Below are positions 16,571 through 25,515 of a stretch of 64,000 nt of DNA, piece after piece. Position numbers and translations under genes: made by a program. The notes under the pieces are model-generated. The model worked only from the letters and a program-made list of their open reading frames with translations. It was not told the origin of the DNA and ran no database searches. This DNA comes from CAWGJF01 sp963715745. GTDB lineage: Bacteria > Bacteroidota > Ignavibacteria > Ignavibacteriales > Ignavibacteriaceae. Location of the stretch: assembly GCA_963715745.1 (NCBI GenBank), contig OY970271.1, forward strand, positions 620,001-684,000, given 5' to 3'. Every line of letters starts with the position of its first letter. Position 1 is the first letter of the stretch.

Positions 16571-17356
16571 ATGCCAGAGAATGTAATTGATATAGAAGTT
16601 AAAAACGAAACTGAATATAAGAAGCACGGTGATATTGTGATAAAGATGGAACATCTTAAGAAATCATTTGGAAATAATTACGTGCTGCGGGATATAAATC
16701 TGGTGATTAATAAAGGAGAAAACTTAGCGATACTCGGACAATCCGGAACCGGTAAATCAGTGCTTATAAAATGTATTGTTGGTTTAGTTGAGATTGATGA
16801 TGGTGAGCTTTTTATTCTTGGTAAGAATATATCTGAACTAAAAGAGAATGAACTGATTGAGATACAAAAAAAAATAGGTTTCCTTTTTCAAAGTGGCGCT
16901 CTTTATGATTCAATGACAGTAAGAGAAAATCTTGAGTTCCCGTTAAGAAAGCAATTAAGTTCGATACCGAAAGATGAATTAGAATCGATGGTAAAAGAAG
17001 CATTGAATGACGTAGGACTTGATGAAGCAATTGATAAAACACCCTCAGAACTTTCCGGTGGTATGCGTAAGCGTTTAGGTTTAGCCAGAACCCTGATTTT
17101 AAAACCGGAGATAATGCTTTATGATGAACCCACGACCGGGTTGGATCCTATAACCTCTAAAGAGATAAGCAATCTAATTCTGGAAGTACAAAGAAAATAT
17201 GATACCACTTCCATCATTATCACTCACGATATTGAATGTACCAAATTGACAGCAGATCGAATTATAGTATTGAAAGACGGAGTTTGTGCGGCAGAAGGAA
17301 CATTCGATGAACTTGAGAAATCCACGGATCCATGGATAAGATCATTTTTTGAATAG
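16571..17356 (+). CDS. mlaF: MlaF-type ABC ATPase
   Basis: The 261-residue ATPase has Walker A GQSGTGKS (56-63), Q-loop FLFQSGALYDSMTV, signature LSGGMRKR (161-168), Walker B IMLYDEP (181-187) and the H-loop ITHD. The SGALYDSMTV block after the Q-loop is typical of MlaF/Ttg2A. It powers lipid transport by the MlaE permease and lies 17 bp downstream of it. Confidence 0.92.
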   Translation: MPENVIDIEVKNETEYKKHGDIVIKMEHLKKSFGNNYVLRDINLVINKGENLAILGQSGTGKSVLIKCIVGLVEIDDGELFILGKNISELKENELIEIQKKIGFLFQSGALYDSMTVRENLEFPLRKQLSSIPKDELESMVKEALNDVGLDEAIDKTPSELSGGMRKRLGLARTLILKPEIMLYDEPTTGLDPITSKEISNLILEVQRKYDTTSIIITHDIECTKLTADRIIVLKDGVCAAEGTFDELEKSTDPWIRSFFE

Positions 17357-17387
17357 TATGGAAGACAATTAAGCAGGAGTAGATCAA

Positions 17388-18254
17388 ATGAAAAAAAAGA
17401 TAAATCATAAAGTCAGACTGGGAATATTTATTTCGCTTGGAATAGCTGTGTTCATTTTTGCAATCTACTTTATTGGCGAGAAACAGCAATTATTCAGAAG
17501 CACCTTTCGTCTTAGCGGAGTATTTGAAGATGTTGCCGGACTTCAGGTTGGTAATAATGTAAGGTTATCAGGAATAAATGTAGGGACTATTGATAACATC
17601 AGTATTATTAGTGACTCTTCAGTAAGAGTAATTATACTTGTTGATGAAAACATAAGGCAGTTTATTAAGAAGGATGCAGTTGCAGGTATTGGTTCTGAGG
17701 GGCTTATGGGCAACAAAGTTTTAGTTATTAGTCCCGGAACTGGCGGAAAAAAGACTATTGAAAATGGTGATGTTATCGCAACGTCTCAGCCAATTGATGT
17801 AGACGATATTATGAAATCCTTAAAAACTACCATTGATAATACAGCTAATATCACAGGTAATTTGGCTAATATTTCAACCAGTATAGAATCAGGAAAAGGA
17901 ACTATTGGAGGGTTAATGATGGATAAAGCGTGGAGACAGGATATTAAATCTACTATTAATAATTTAAAAGAAGGTTCAGATGGATTTAAAGTAGTTATGG
18001 ATAAAGCAGGTGAGTTAGACAGTATTCTGATTGCCATAAAATCCACAATCCAATATACATCCAATATCACCGCCGATTTAGCGACAATTACCAACAGCTT
18101 ACAATCAGGAGAAGGAACAATAGGCAGGCTGTTAATGAATACATCAGCAGCAGAAAATTTTGATTCAACTATGTTCTATATGAAAGAAAGTTCTGCTGCG
18201 CTAAAACTACTTTTAGAGAAAGCACAAGGAAGCTGGCTGCTGGGAGGTTTCTGA
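17388..18254 (+). CDS. mlaD: MlaD-type MCE lipid-binding protein
   Basis: The 288-residue protein has an N-terminal transmembrane anchor (about 8-28) and one MCE domain (about 38-115, with FEDVAGLQVGNNVRLSGINV). A helical tail carries two similar segments (SGKGTIGGLMMD and SGEGTIGRLLMN). MCE proteins form hexameric rings that carry lipid across the periplasm. It is the last gene of the operon; no mlaB or mlaC lies here, so the carrier is elsewhere or absent. GCAGGAG precedes the ATG. Confidence 0.9.
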   Translation: MKKKINHKVRLGIFISLGIAVFIFAIYFIGEKQQLFRSTFRLSGVFEDVAGLQVGNNVRLSGINVGTIDNISIISDSSVRVIILVDENIRQFIKKDAVAGIGSEGLMGNKVLVISPGTGGKKTIENGDVIATSQPIDVDDIMKSLKTTIDNTANITGNLANISTSIESGKGTIGGLMMDKAWRQDIKSTINNLKEGSDGFKVVMDKAGELDSILIAIKSTIQYTSNITADLATITNSLQSGEGTIGRLLMNTSAAENFDSTMFYMKESSAALKLLLEKAQGSWLLGGF

Positions 18255-18339
18255 TTAATAATTAAACATAGAACTATTAAGTAGAAAATTTTAACCTCCG
18301 AATAGCTTCCATCCCGAATAAGTTTATGTGAACTAACCA

Positions 18340-18378
18340 ATAAGATGTAGTTCCTTTTTCATCCTTTCGATTGATTCA
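18340..18378 (+). promoter_or_regulatory. Composite regulatory motif, copy 13 (shortened)
   Basis: AAGATGTAGTTCC, TTTTTCATCC, then TTTCGATTGATTC, with a right spacer several bases shorter than in other copies. It lies about 115 bp before the 34-aa gene at 18494. Confidence 0.65.
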
Positions 18379-18493
18379 TAATTAAAAGTAAAGCAATATA
18401 TTAAAATCACGAGATCCTGATCTAAAATAAGATGGGATGTGATTTTCAATGAATTTAATTAACAAGTTCGGATAATAATAGAGAGGGAAAATA

Positions 18494-18598
18494 ATGGACA
18501 TTTTAAATTCAGTTAAATCTGCACTCGGTGGCGGTGTTGGCGGTAGTGTATTAATGATTATTGTTAGTCTGATTAAAAACGCATTCACTAAAAAGTAA
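18494..18598 (+). CDS. 34-aa single-TM peptide
   Basis: The small ORF reads MDILNSVKSALGGGVGGS, then a hydrophobic LMIIVSLI segment and a basic FTKK end. A strong AGAGGGA ribosome site lies 6-7 bp upstream. It has a Gly-rich hinge and one membrane helix. I do not recognise a family. The upstream motif and ribosome site support expression. Confidence 0.55.
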   Translation: MDILNSVKSALGGGVGGSVLMIIVSLIKNAFTKK

Positions 18599-18671
18599 AA
18601 TCTTTAAATCATTATCATATGATTGCCAGAAAAAAACAAAATAAATATTTCAATAATAAAAAGGAGAAATT

Positions 18672-18890
18672 ATGAGTAGCCACATAAACGAAGGCGCAGT
18701 AAAAGTAATTGAGATTATTGGCATTTCTTCAAAAAGTTTTGAAGATGCAATATCTCAAGCCTTGAAGAAAGCTTCAAAAACAGTAAAAGGAATAACCGGG
18801 TTTGAAGTAATGAAACATATGGCAAGTGTTAAAGATGGCAAGGTAACACAATACAAAGTCAATCTTAAACTTGCTTTTCCCGTTGTTTAA
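18672..18890 (+). CDS. Dodecin-family protein without the flavin Trp
   Basis: The 72-residue protein has the dodecin layout: beta strand (VKVIEIIGISSKS), helix (FEDAISQALKKASKTV) and two strands (GFEVMKHMASVKDGKV, YKVNLKLAF). Dodecins form dodecamers that store flavin or CoA. The aromatic Trp that stacks on flavin (usually before the FEV block) is Gly here, so flavin binding may be lost or weakened. It has a strong GGAG ribosome site. A relic copy is at 7236. Confidence 0.85.
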   Translation: MSSHINEGAVKVIEIIGISSKSFEDAISQALKKASKTVKGITGFEVMKHMASVKDGKVTQYKVNLKLAFPVV

Positions 18891-18908
18891 AAATTAAAAG
18901 GAGTTATT

Positions 18909-19289
18909 ATGTCTTTACAAGTTAAATATAGTCCTGTCTTAACATTAGCCCAAGAACTCAATGTTCAGGGACTAAATGTTAAAGAAGATGCGGGTAAACT
19001 GAATTTATCCGGTACAGTAAATACACAGTATGAAAAAAATGTTATATGGGATAAGATAAAAGAAGTTGGCGGAGAGGGACAGAAAGAAGTCGGTGCCGAT
19101 ATTAAAGTTCTGAATACTGACTATTATCATCTTCATACAGTTAAAAGCGGAGAAAGTCTGAGTAAAATTTCCAAGCATTATTATAAGGATGCAAATAAAT
19201 ACACGCAAATTTTTGATGCTAATAAGGATCAGCTTACAAATCCGGATATGATTAAAGTTGGACAAAAACTAAAAATCCCGAAACCTTAA
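18909..19289 (+). CDS. BON-LysM protein, Kbp/YgaU-like
   Basis: The 126-residue soluble protein has an N-terminal BON domain (about 5-70) and a C-terminal LysM domain (about 75-124, HTVKSGESLSKISKHYY and IKVGQKLKIP). This architecture matches Kbp (YgaU), a cytoplasmic potassium-binding stress protein of enterics. No signal peptide is seen. It follows dodecin by 18 bp with AAAAGGAG, so the two are likely co-transcribed. Confidence 0.88.
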   Translation: MSLQVKYSPVLTLAQELNVQGLNVKEDAGKLNLSGTVNTQYEKNVIWDKIKEVGGEGQKEVGADIKVLNTDYYHLHTVKSGESLSKISKHYYKDANKYTQIFDANKDQLTNPDMIKVGQKLKIPKP

Positions 19290-19335
19290 TTATTATTTTA
19301 AAAAAGCACGACACGTGTTAAGTGTTAAAAATAAT

Positions 19336-19359
19336 TAACCTGCGTTAATCCGCAGGTTA
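19336..19359 (+). terminator. Hairpin between LysM and YegP genes
   Basis: TAACCTGCG pairs perfectly with CGCAGGTTA across a 6-base loop. No T-run follows, so it may be an attenuator or processing hairpin rather than a full terminator. Confidence 0.45.
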
Positions 19360-19395
19360 TAGTAATTCATAGATTTAATATATCGGAGGTTTATT

Positions 19396-19725
19396 ATGAG
19401 CACATCTAAGTATCAAATTTATAAAGATAAATCAGGCAATTTCAGATTTCGTCTTTTGGCAGGTAACACCCAGGTTATACTTACAAGTGAAGGATATAGT
19501 TCAAAAGCTGCTTGTAATAATGGTATTACTTCAGTTAAGAAAAACGGTTCTAATAAAGAAAAGTTTGTTGTTAATACAGCAAGAAATGGGAAAGTATACT
19601 TTAATTTACTAGCAGGCAATAAAGAAGTGATTGGTTCAAGCCAAATGTATGCAAGCCGTGCAACATTAAGAAAAGGAAGAGATTCAGTTATACGAAACGC
19701 AAAATCACCTGTTGAGGAAATTTAA
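19396..19725 (+). CDS. DUF1508 (YegP-like) protein, two repeats
   Basis: The 109-residue protein has two DUF1508 repeats (about 3-50 and 53-100), each with the pattern FRLLAGNxxVI / FNLLAGNKEVIGSS and a later SK/SRATLRKG block. YegP-like proteins are stress-associated but of unknown biochemical role. It has a ribosome site (GGAGG) and sits among other small stress genes. Confidence 0.88.
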   Translation: MSTSKYQIYKDKSGNFRFRLLAGNTQVILTSEGYSSKAACNNGITSVKKNGSNKEKFVVNTARNGKVYFNLLAGNKEVIGSSQMYASRATLRKGRDSVIRNAKSPVEEI

Positions 19726-19790
19726 GATACTTTTTTCCTGTGATAAAGTTGATTAAGCAATTAACAAATTTATTAAGGAGGGTAATTATA

Positions 19791-19865
19791 ATAGGTAAGT
19801 TTAAACTAAGAACTATAAATATTAAGATGGGGCTGATACCTGGTATAAGTGTTTCATATTCTTAA
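19791..19865 (+). other. Short ORF with ribosome site but no ATG
   Basis: A near-perfect AAGGAGGG (19775-19782) is followed at a good distance by ATA GGT AAG, opening a 24-codon frame (GKFKLRTINIKMGLIPGISV and then SYS). No standard start codon is present. It may be a relic that lost its ATG or use a rare ATA start. It is not recognised as a family. Confidence 0.3.
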
Positions 19866-19874
19866 AGTAAAAGA

Positions 19875-20450
19875 ATGGACTTTGAATTACTACTTACTAT
19901 CCTGATGGGCATTGGTTTAAGTGCGGCAAGCGGCTTCAGGATTTTTGTACCCTTCCTTATTATAAGTATTGCTTCATTAACTGGAAATTTAACACTTGCT
20001 GATTCCTTCAGCTGGATAGGAACAGTACCCGCATTGATCACCTTCAGTATCGCAACAATTCTGGAAATAACGGGATATTACATTCCTTGGGTAGATAATG
20101 TTCTCGATACTATTGCTTCTCCCGCTGCAGTGGTTGCCGGAATTATTTTAATGGCGTCAGTCGTTCTGGGAATATCACCATTGTTTAAGTGGACATTGGC
20201 TATTATTGCCGGTGGCGGCATCGCAGCTACAATCCAGGCATTAACGGGAGTGACAAGAGTGACATCAACTGCAACAACCGCCGGACTAGGCAATCCCGTA
20301 CTATCTTCTGTCGAATTGGGTAGTTCTGTAATCTTAGGAGTAATCGCTGTTTTCATCCCTGTTATTGCAGCAATTGTTGTTGTACTATTGCTTGTGTGGG
20401 CTGTAAAAATATTGATGAAGAGATTTGCAATTAAACGTAATACAACTTAA
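19875..20450 (+). CDS. DUF4126 membrane protein
   Basis: The 191-residue protein is very hydrophobic, with about five to six membrane helices and the DUF4126 pattern GLSAASGFRIFVPFL near the start and GNPVLSSVE later. Function unknown. It is followed 20 bp later by the YeaQ/GlsB-like gene. Confidence 0.8.
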   Translation: MDFELLLTILMGIGLSAASGFRIFVPFLIISIASLTGNLTLADSFSWIGTVPALITFSIATILEITGYYIPWVDNVLDTIASPAAVVAGIILMASVVLGISPLFKWTLAIIAGGGIAATIQALTGVTRVTSTATTAGLGNPVLSSVELGSSVILGVIAVFIPVIAAIVVVLLLVWAVKILMKRFAIKRNTT

Positions 20451-20470
20451 TTAATAAACAGAGGCAAAAA

Positions 20471-20722
20471 ATGTCAATAATATGGACAATCATTATAGGT
20501 CTCATTGCCGGCGCACTCGCAAAATTAATTATGCCGGGTAAAGATCCGGGTGGAATTATTATTACAATACTAATTGGTATTGCCGGCTCATTTTTATTTA
20601 CTTATCTCGGAAAATTTATTGGAATTTATCAGGAAGGTGAAGCTGCAGGATTTATTGGAGCTACAATTGGCGCAATTATACTTCTAGCTCTTTACAGATT
20701 ATTTAAAAAGAAATCAACATAA
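20471..20722 (+). CDS. GlsB/YeaQ/YmgE-family small membrane protein
   Basis: The 83-residue protein has three predicted membrane segments and the family pattern GLIAGALAKLIMPGKDPGG and GFIGATIGAIILL. Family members are induced in stationary phase or stress. The old name transglycosylase-associated protein is not supported by motifs. AGAGGC precedes the ATG. Confidence 0.9.
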   Translation: MSIIWTIIIGLIAGALAKLIMPGKDPGGIIITILIGIAGSFLFTYLGKFIGIYQEGEAAGFIGATIGAIILLALYRLFKKKST

Positions 20723-20796
20723 TAGTTGCTAAAATATTTCTTTTTTAAATAACAGATCCGGATATTTATTTAATTATTTTTTTTGAGAGGTTTACT

Positions 20797-21636
20797 ATGC
20801 GTTGGAAAGGGAGAAGAGAAAGCTCTAATGTAGAAGACAGGCGCGGTTTATCGTCCAAAGGAATTGTGGGCGGAGGTATAGGAACCATTGTAATTGTAGT
20901 TGTGGTTTTGCTTTTGGGCGGCGATCCGACTTCAATATTTCAGAATATACAGACTACAGAACAAACAACCTCTAATTATACCGAAAGTGCTGAGGATAAA
21001 GAACTTGCACAATTTGTTTCTGTTGTTCTTGCCGAAACCGAAAATATCTGGACGGAAATATTTAAAGAAAAAGGCTCAACATATCGTGAGCCAAAATTAG
21101 TTCTGTTCAGTGGGAGCGTTGAATCTGCCTGCGGAATAGCGGGTTCATCAACTGGTCCGTTTTATTGTCCCGGCGATGAAAAGCTCTACATTGATCTCAG
21201 CTTCTTTAATGAGTTACAGAGGCGATTTAAAGCTCCAGGAGATTTTGCTATGGCTTATGTTATTGCTCACGAAGTTGGTCATCATATACAAAAATTAACC
21301 GGTGTGATGAATAAGATGAATGAACTTCGATCGCAGCTTAGTGAGGAAGAGTATAATAGATACTCTGTAAGACTTGAATTGCAGGCAGATTTTTATGCAG
21401 GCGTTTGGGCTTATTATACACAACAGGAGAATCTTCTCGAAAGCGGAGATCTTGAAGAAGCATTAACCGCGGCAAGTGCCGTGGGCGACGACAATATTCA
21501 AAAACAATCACAGGGTTATGTTGTACCTGAATCATTTACTCACGGTACCTCCGAACAAAGGAAGAAGTGGTTTTATAAAGGTTTTACAACTGGCGATATG
21601 ATACAGGGGAATACATTTGCTGCAAGAGATCTTTAA
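20797..21636 (+). CDS. Neutral zinc metallopeptidase (YpfJ/PF04228)
   Basis: The 279-residue protein has an N-terminal RWKGRRES block and a transmembrane helix (about 26-41), then a zinc peptidase domain with HEVGHH (158-163) and a later Glu in LELQADFYAG. The CGIAGSSTGPFYCP stretch and C-terminal HGTSEQRKKWFYKGF match the YpfJ family. It is probably an anchored periplasmic protease of unknown substrate. GAGAGG precedes the ATG. Confidence 0.9.
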   Translation: MRWKGRRESSNVEDRRGLSSKGIVGGGIGTIVIVVVVLLLGGDPTSIFQNIQTTEQTTSNYTESAEDKELAQFVSVVLAETENIWTEIFKEKGSTYREPKLVLFSGSVESACGIAGSSTGPFYCPGDEKLYIDLSFFNELQRRFKAPGDFAMAYVIAHEVGHHIQKLTGVMNKMNELRSQLSEEEYNRYSVRLELQADFYAGVWAYYTQQENLLESGDLEEALTAASAVGDDNIQKQSQGYVVPESFTHGTSEQRKKWFYKGFTTGDMIQGNTFAARDL

Positions 21637-21767
21637 CTGAATCTGCCGAATAAAATTTTAACGATCCAATCAGCAGCTGAACATTACAACCAAACCAGTC
21701 TTTTAGTTAGCTCTAAAATAGATTGGGCGTACGGAAAGACGACCCTTCGGTAAAAGTATACTCATCT

Positions 21768-21806
21768 AAAAGATGTAGTCCCTTTTTCATCCCTTCGCTC
21801 GATTGC
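21768..21806 (+). promoter_or_regulatory. Composite regulatory motif, copy 14
   Basis: AAAAGATGTAGTCCC, TTTTTCATCC and CTTCGCTCGATTGC. It lies 70 bp before the lmo0937-like gene. Confidence 0.75.
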
Positions 21807-21876
21807 ACTGCCGTATAACTCTTCATAGATTCACAGAGTATTGAAACATTAAATTTAACTTGAAAGGACATTTACT

Positions 21877-22026
21877 ATGTTATACACAATCGCAGTTGTT
21901 CTAGTAGTTTTGTGGCTTCTTGGGCTACTTACTTCATACACAATGGGTGGTGTTATTCACATTCTTTTGGTCATTGCAATTATAATGATCATATTTAGCT
22001 TAATTAGCGGACGTCGCGCAGCCTGA
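21877..22026 (+). CDS. lmo0937-family small membrane protein
   Basis: The 49-residue protein has two membrane segments around a TSYTMGGVIHILLVIAI core and ends ISGRRAA, matching the lmo0937/DUF5670 family of stress-linked small membrane proteins. A GAAAGGA ribosome site lies about 10 bp upstream. A 5-prime-truncated relic of a related gene is at 32613. Confidence 0.82.
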   Translation: MLYTIAVVLVVLWLLGLLTSYTMGGVIHILLVIAIIMIIFSLISGRRAA

Positions 22027-22122
22027 TAAAGTTTAGCGTCAAAATATTTTTATATAACACAAGCAGTGATAATAATTGAGGGCAAAGTTTAAATCCTTAA
22101 TAAATAGTAAGGAAGAATAACA

Positions 22123-22635
22123 ATGTTATTTAATCAACTTCGTACTCTCCGATTGCCAGATATACTTACACTACTTGGTTTGCTTTGTGTTTCTTTTTCA
22201 GTCTATTTCTCGTTTAAAGGATTATTAGTATTTGCATTCCTGCTTATACTAACGCAATTCCTTTTGGATTATTTTGATGGAAAATTAGCAAGGGCAATTG
22301 GTGGAGGTGCATTAGGGATTTACCTTGATAGCTTTACCGATTTTATGGCAGTTTCTGCCTCAGTTGTATTCGGTTGGTTTATTGGGATAACTGGTATTGC
22401 AATGTTAATTGCCGGATTTTTAAATATCGGTGCCGCATCAATTAGATTGGCATACTTTACAGCGTATAAACAAAAAGGCTTTACTGGTATTCCAACTGTA
22501 TTAGCTGCTTCAACAGTTTCAACTATTGGCTTCCTTGGGTATTGGTTTGCAAAAGAATATCTCCCCTGGTTTGTGGTTTTTTACTTTATATCGGCGGTAG
22601 CAATGATATCAGATTTAAAACTAAAAAAAATCTAA
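22123..22635 (+). CDS. CDP-alcohol phosphatidyltransferase family protein
   Basis: The 170-residue membrane protein carries the complete family signature DYFDGKLARAIGGGALGIYL-DSFTD (D-x2-D-G-x2-A-R-x8-G-x3-D-x3-D), near residues 46-70, with about five to six helices. The family transfers a phosphatidyl group to an alcohol in phospholipid synthesis; substrate unknown. It starts an apparent operon with the AI-2E-type and AsmA-like genes. Confidence 0.88.
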   Translation: MLFNQLRTLRLPDILTLLGLLCVSFSVYFSFKGLLVFAFLLILTQFLLDYFDGKLARAIGGGALGIYLDSFTDFMAVSASVVFGWFIGITGIAMLIAGFLNIGAASIRLAYFTAYKQKGFTGIPTVLAASTVSTIGFLGYWFAKEYLPWFVVFYFISAVAMISDLKLKKI

Positions 22636-22644
22636 TTAATTATT

Positions 22645-23694
22645 ATGACAGAGCAAAGCAATTCTTTTCGAGGGATGCGTTTCCTAATCGGAGCTGCAGC
22701 ATTTGTAATAATAATCGCCGGGATAAATCTTGCACAATCCGTTGTTGTTTTGTTCCTCCTCTCTTTTTTCCTTGCATTGCTTGGAACTCCCCCAGTACTC
22801 TGGTTAAAGAAAAAAAGTGTCCCATCCGGATTTGCAGTTTTGATTGTTATGGCTGGAATGATAATTATTATAATTCTGATTAGCGCACAAATTGGCTCAT
22901 CTTTTAGCAGCTTTTTAGATGAGCTGCCTTTATTGCAATCAAGTCTTCGGGAACAAGTCCTGGAGCTTAGCGCATTTTTAAGAAGCAAGGGTTTTTCAGG
23001 CACACAAAAATTATTACTGGATTATGTTAAACCGGAAGTATTACTAAAGCTTACTGCCAACCTGCTATCCGGACTTAGTTCTGTACTTTCTGATCTTGTC
23101 CTGATCCTTCTCACAGCAACTTTTATCTTGCTTGAAGTCTCAAGCTTTCCTAAAAAACTACGTGTTGTACTTGGTGATCCTGAGCAGTTATTTCCCCAGT
23201 TCACGAAGTTTGTCTATGATATGAAACGCTATATGGTCATCAAAACTCTAATCAACCTGGCTGCAGGAATCCTAATCGGAGTTTGGATGTACGTACTAGG
23301 AGTGCAGTTTCCTGTTCTTTGGGGTTTCCTTGCGTTTTTGCTTCATTACATTCCTAACATCGGTGCAGTTATCTCCGCCATTCCTGCAGCACTTCTCGCA
23401 TTTACTCAATTTGGAATAGGCAGCGCTCTGCTTGTAATCGCTGGTAATATTCTTGTCGGATTTATAATAGGAAATGTAATTGAACCTCGGCTTATGGGTA
23501 GGAAATTTGGTCTCTCTACATTGGTTGTTTTTATCTCGCTTATTTTTTGGGGCAGCCTTCTTGGGTTTATCGGTGCAATCCTTTCAATTCCACTAACAAT
23601 GACTCTGAAATTTGCACTTGAAAGTAATGAAAAAACACGGTGGATTGCTCTGCTGCTAGGTTCAGAAAAATTAAATAAAAAGGCTTCATCATGA
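22645..23694 (+). CDS. AI-2E-family transporter
   Basis: The 349-residue integral membrane protein has about eight helices and the C-terminal features of the family (FLLHYIPNIGAVISAIPAAL and IGNVIEPRLMGRKFGLSTLV). Members include putative exporters of signalling molecules and Na+/H+ antiporters; the substrate cannot be told here. It starts 9 bp after the phosphatidyltransferase and overlaps the next gene by 4 bp. Confidence 0.88.
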   Translation: MTEQSNSFRGMRFLIGAAAFVIIIAGINLAQSVVVLFLLSFFLALLGTPPVLWLKKKSVPSGFAVLIVMAGMIIIIILISAQIGSSFSSFLDELPLLQSSLREQVLELSAFLRSKGFSGTQKLLLDYVKPEVLLKLTANLLSGLSSVLSDLVLILLTATFILLEVSSFPKKLRVVLGDPEQLFPQFTKFVYDMKRYMVIKTLINLAAGILIGVWMYVLGVQFPVLWGFLAFLLHYIPNIGAVISAIPAALLAFTQFGIGSALLVIAGNILVGFIIGNVIEPRLMGRKFGLSTLVVFISLIFWGSLLGFIGAILSIPLTMTLKFALESNEKTRWIALLLGSEKLNKKASS

Positions 23695-25076
23695 ATACAA
23701 CCCAAATTAAAAATGATCTTACCAATTGGAGAAAACTATCCAAAGCAAAGATAGTCAAATATATCAGTTTCATTATTGGGTTAATTATAATCCTATGTAT
23801 ATTAATATTCGTATTGTACCCGGATCCTTTCATAAACTCGTTATTAAAGGACAGGGTTGCAAAATCTTTCAATGAAACATATCCAACTTATTCAATTCAA
23901 CTTGGCGATTTACATTATAGCTTTTGGCAAAATCGGTTAGAGTGTGATTCTATAACCATAAAGTCACGGGATTCCTTTACCGCATACAGTGCAGCTTCAA
24001 TATCTGTTCTCGGAATTGGTTGGATGAAAATTTTATGGAACAGAGATTTTAATCTTAATGATCTTTTGAGCTCTGTAATTGATGCCCAAAAACTTGTGCT
24101 TAATTTTCATAAGTCCCAGAATGAACTCAGAATTGGAATGCTCCATATATCAGCGCCTGATTCTGAATTAACTGCTGATTCAATTAAGTATCATCCTTCA
24201 GTTGACGACGAACAATTCTTTGCGAAAAGTCAATTTCGTCAAACCAGGTTTCGTTTTGATATTTCTCAATTAAAAATAACGGGCTTGGATTTTTCTTCAT
24301 TGCTTCAGGAAGGTATTTATAATACAAGAAACATTAATATAAATGGTGTATTTGCTGATATTCTGGAGAATATGGATAAACCCCTTGATGTAAGTTCAAC
24401 AAATCCACAGATGCCGAACGAAGCTCTTTTGACGCTGAAAAAAATAATTGAGGTAGATAGCTTGAATATTTTAAATGGGCGCCTGAAATATTGTGAAAGG
24501 TTTGCTATTGGAGCAACACCAGGAGTGATTACAGTTAATAAAATTAATGTTTCAGTTAGTAGGATTACTAATGATAAAACTCATCCGGACACAACGGTTA
24601 TTAATGCCGAAGGAATTTTTATGAATTCCGGCAAAATGAAACTGTTTATGTTAATTCCTCTCACATCGAAGGATTTTTCTTTACAATATTCCGGTTCACT
24701 AAGCACAATGGATGCTACAAAACTAAATTCATTCATTGAGCCAGCTGAACAACAGCGTATTAAATCCGGAATTATTCAGTCTGCAACATATAACATCAGT
24801 GTTAATTCGGGGCATGCAACTGGTTCCTTGCGGGTCGTTTATAAAGACCTCTCCATTGCAGTTCTAAGCAAAAATACCGGGAGTGAAAAAGGAATTTTTG
24901 ATCGGATCTCCTCCTACATTGGTAAAACATTTGTTATAAAGGGATCCAACAAGCCGGATGAAAAAGGTCTATTGATGATTGGTAAAATAAAATATACAAG
25001 GAAGCCGGATGAACCTTTTTTCCAGTTCGTATGGTTTGCTCTTCGAAGTGGAATTGGCGATGTGGTTGGATTTTGA
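23691..25076 (+). CDS. AsmA-like envelope protein
   Basis: The 461-residue protein has one N-terminal membrane anchor (about 24-45), then a long periplasmic, mostly beta-strand region with repeats of LDSITI/LKITGLDF type, as in AsmA/DUF748 proteins. These are thought to form lipid-conducting grooves between the membranes. The ATGA overlap with the AI-2E gene implies coupling. The AsmA call rests on fold-like pattern only. Confidence 0.6.
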   Translation: MNTTQIKNDLTNWRKLSKAKIVKYISFIIGLIIILCILIFVLYPDPFINSLLKDRVAKSFNETYPTYSIQLGDLHYSFWQNRLECDSITIKSRDSFTAYSAASISVLGIGWMKILWNRDFNLNDLLSSVIDAQKLVLNFHKSQNELRIGMLHISAPDSELTADSIKYHPSVDDEQFFAKSQFRQTRFRFDISQLKITGLDFSSLLQEGIYNTRNININGVFADILENMDKPLDVSSTNPQMPNEALLTLKKIIEVDSLNILNGRLKYCERFAIGATPGVITVNKINVSVSRITNDKTHPDTTVINAEGIFMNSGKMKLFMLIPLTSKDFSLQYSGSLSTMDATKLNSFIEPAEQQRIKSGIIQSATYNISVNSGHATGSLRVVYKDLSIAVLSKNTGSEKGIFDRISSYIGKTFVIKGSNKPDEKGLLMIGKIKYTRKPDEPFFQFVWFALRSGIGDVVGF

Positions 25077-25201
25077 GTGTGTTATTCTATGAAAAATAAA
25101 AAAATTTGTTTCCCGGTACTTTAAATGGAAAAATAATGTTGTTCGTTTACACTTTGGGTTTTCTGAGAAATTTTGTTTACAGCTTTGAATTTTGCTAGTC
25201 C

Positions 25202-25240
25202 GAAAGGTCTAATCCTTTTTTCATCCCTCTAGTCGATTGC
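25202..25240 (+). promoter_or_regulatory. Composite regulatory motif, copy 15
   Basis: AAAGGTCTAATCC, TTTTTTCATCC and CTCTAGTCGATTGC. It lies 275 bp from the next start codon, with a perfect hairpin in between. Confidence 0.65.
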
Positions 25241-25344
25241 TCCCCATAACACTTCTTAATAATATTACGTAGCGAAGGAATTACAAAAACAAAATTAATT
25301 CTCTCCTAGTTTTGATGGTTTTTCTTTGCGTATACAACCACCTA

Positions 25345-25380
25345 GCCCAGCCGTAAGATTAATGACACTTACGGCTGGGC
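25345..25380 (+). repeat. Perfect 13-bp inverted repeat
   Basis: GCCCAGCCGTAAG (25345-25357) pairs fully with CTTACGGCTGGGC (25368-25380) over a 10-base loop. No T-run follows on either side. It lies about 100 bp after motif copy 15 and may end a short RNA or be a leader structure of the gene at 25516. Confidence 0.7.
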
Positions 25381-25515
25381 ATCTATACCGGGTAGATATA
25401 ATTGAAACGATAATAGTAAAAATAATGTGAGCAGGAGTTATACATTAGTTACTTTTTATCCGGAAGAAAAAGGTTTGAGTTTGAAAAATCATTTAATAAG
25501 TAATAAACGATTTGT

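Noticed and set aside
18301..18320. CCATCCC string just before motif copy 13
   Set aside because: It is a single short match without dyad or right box.
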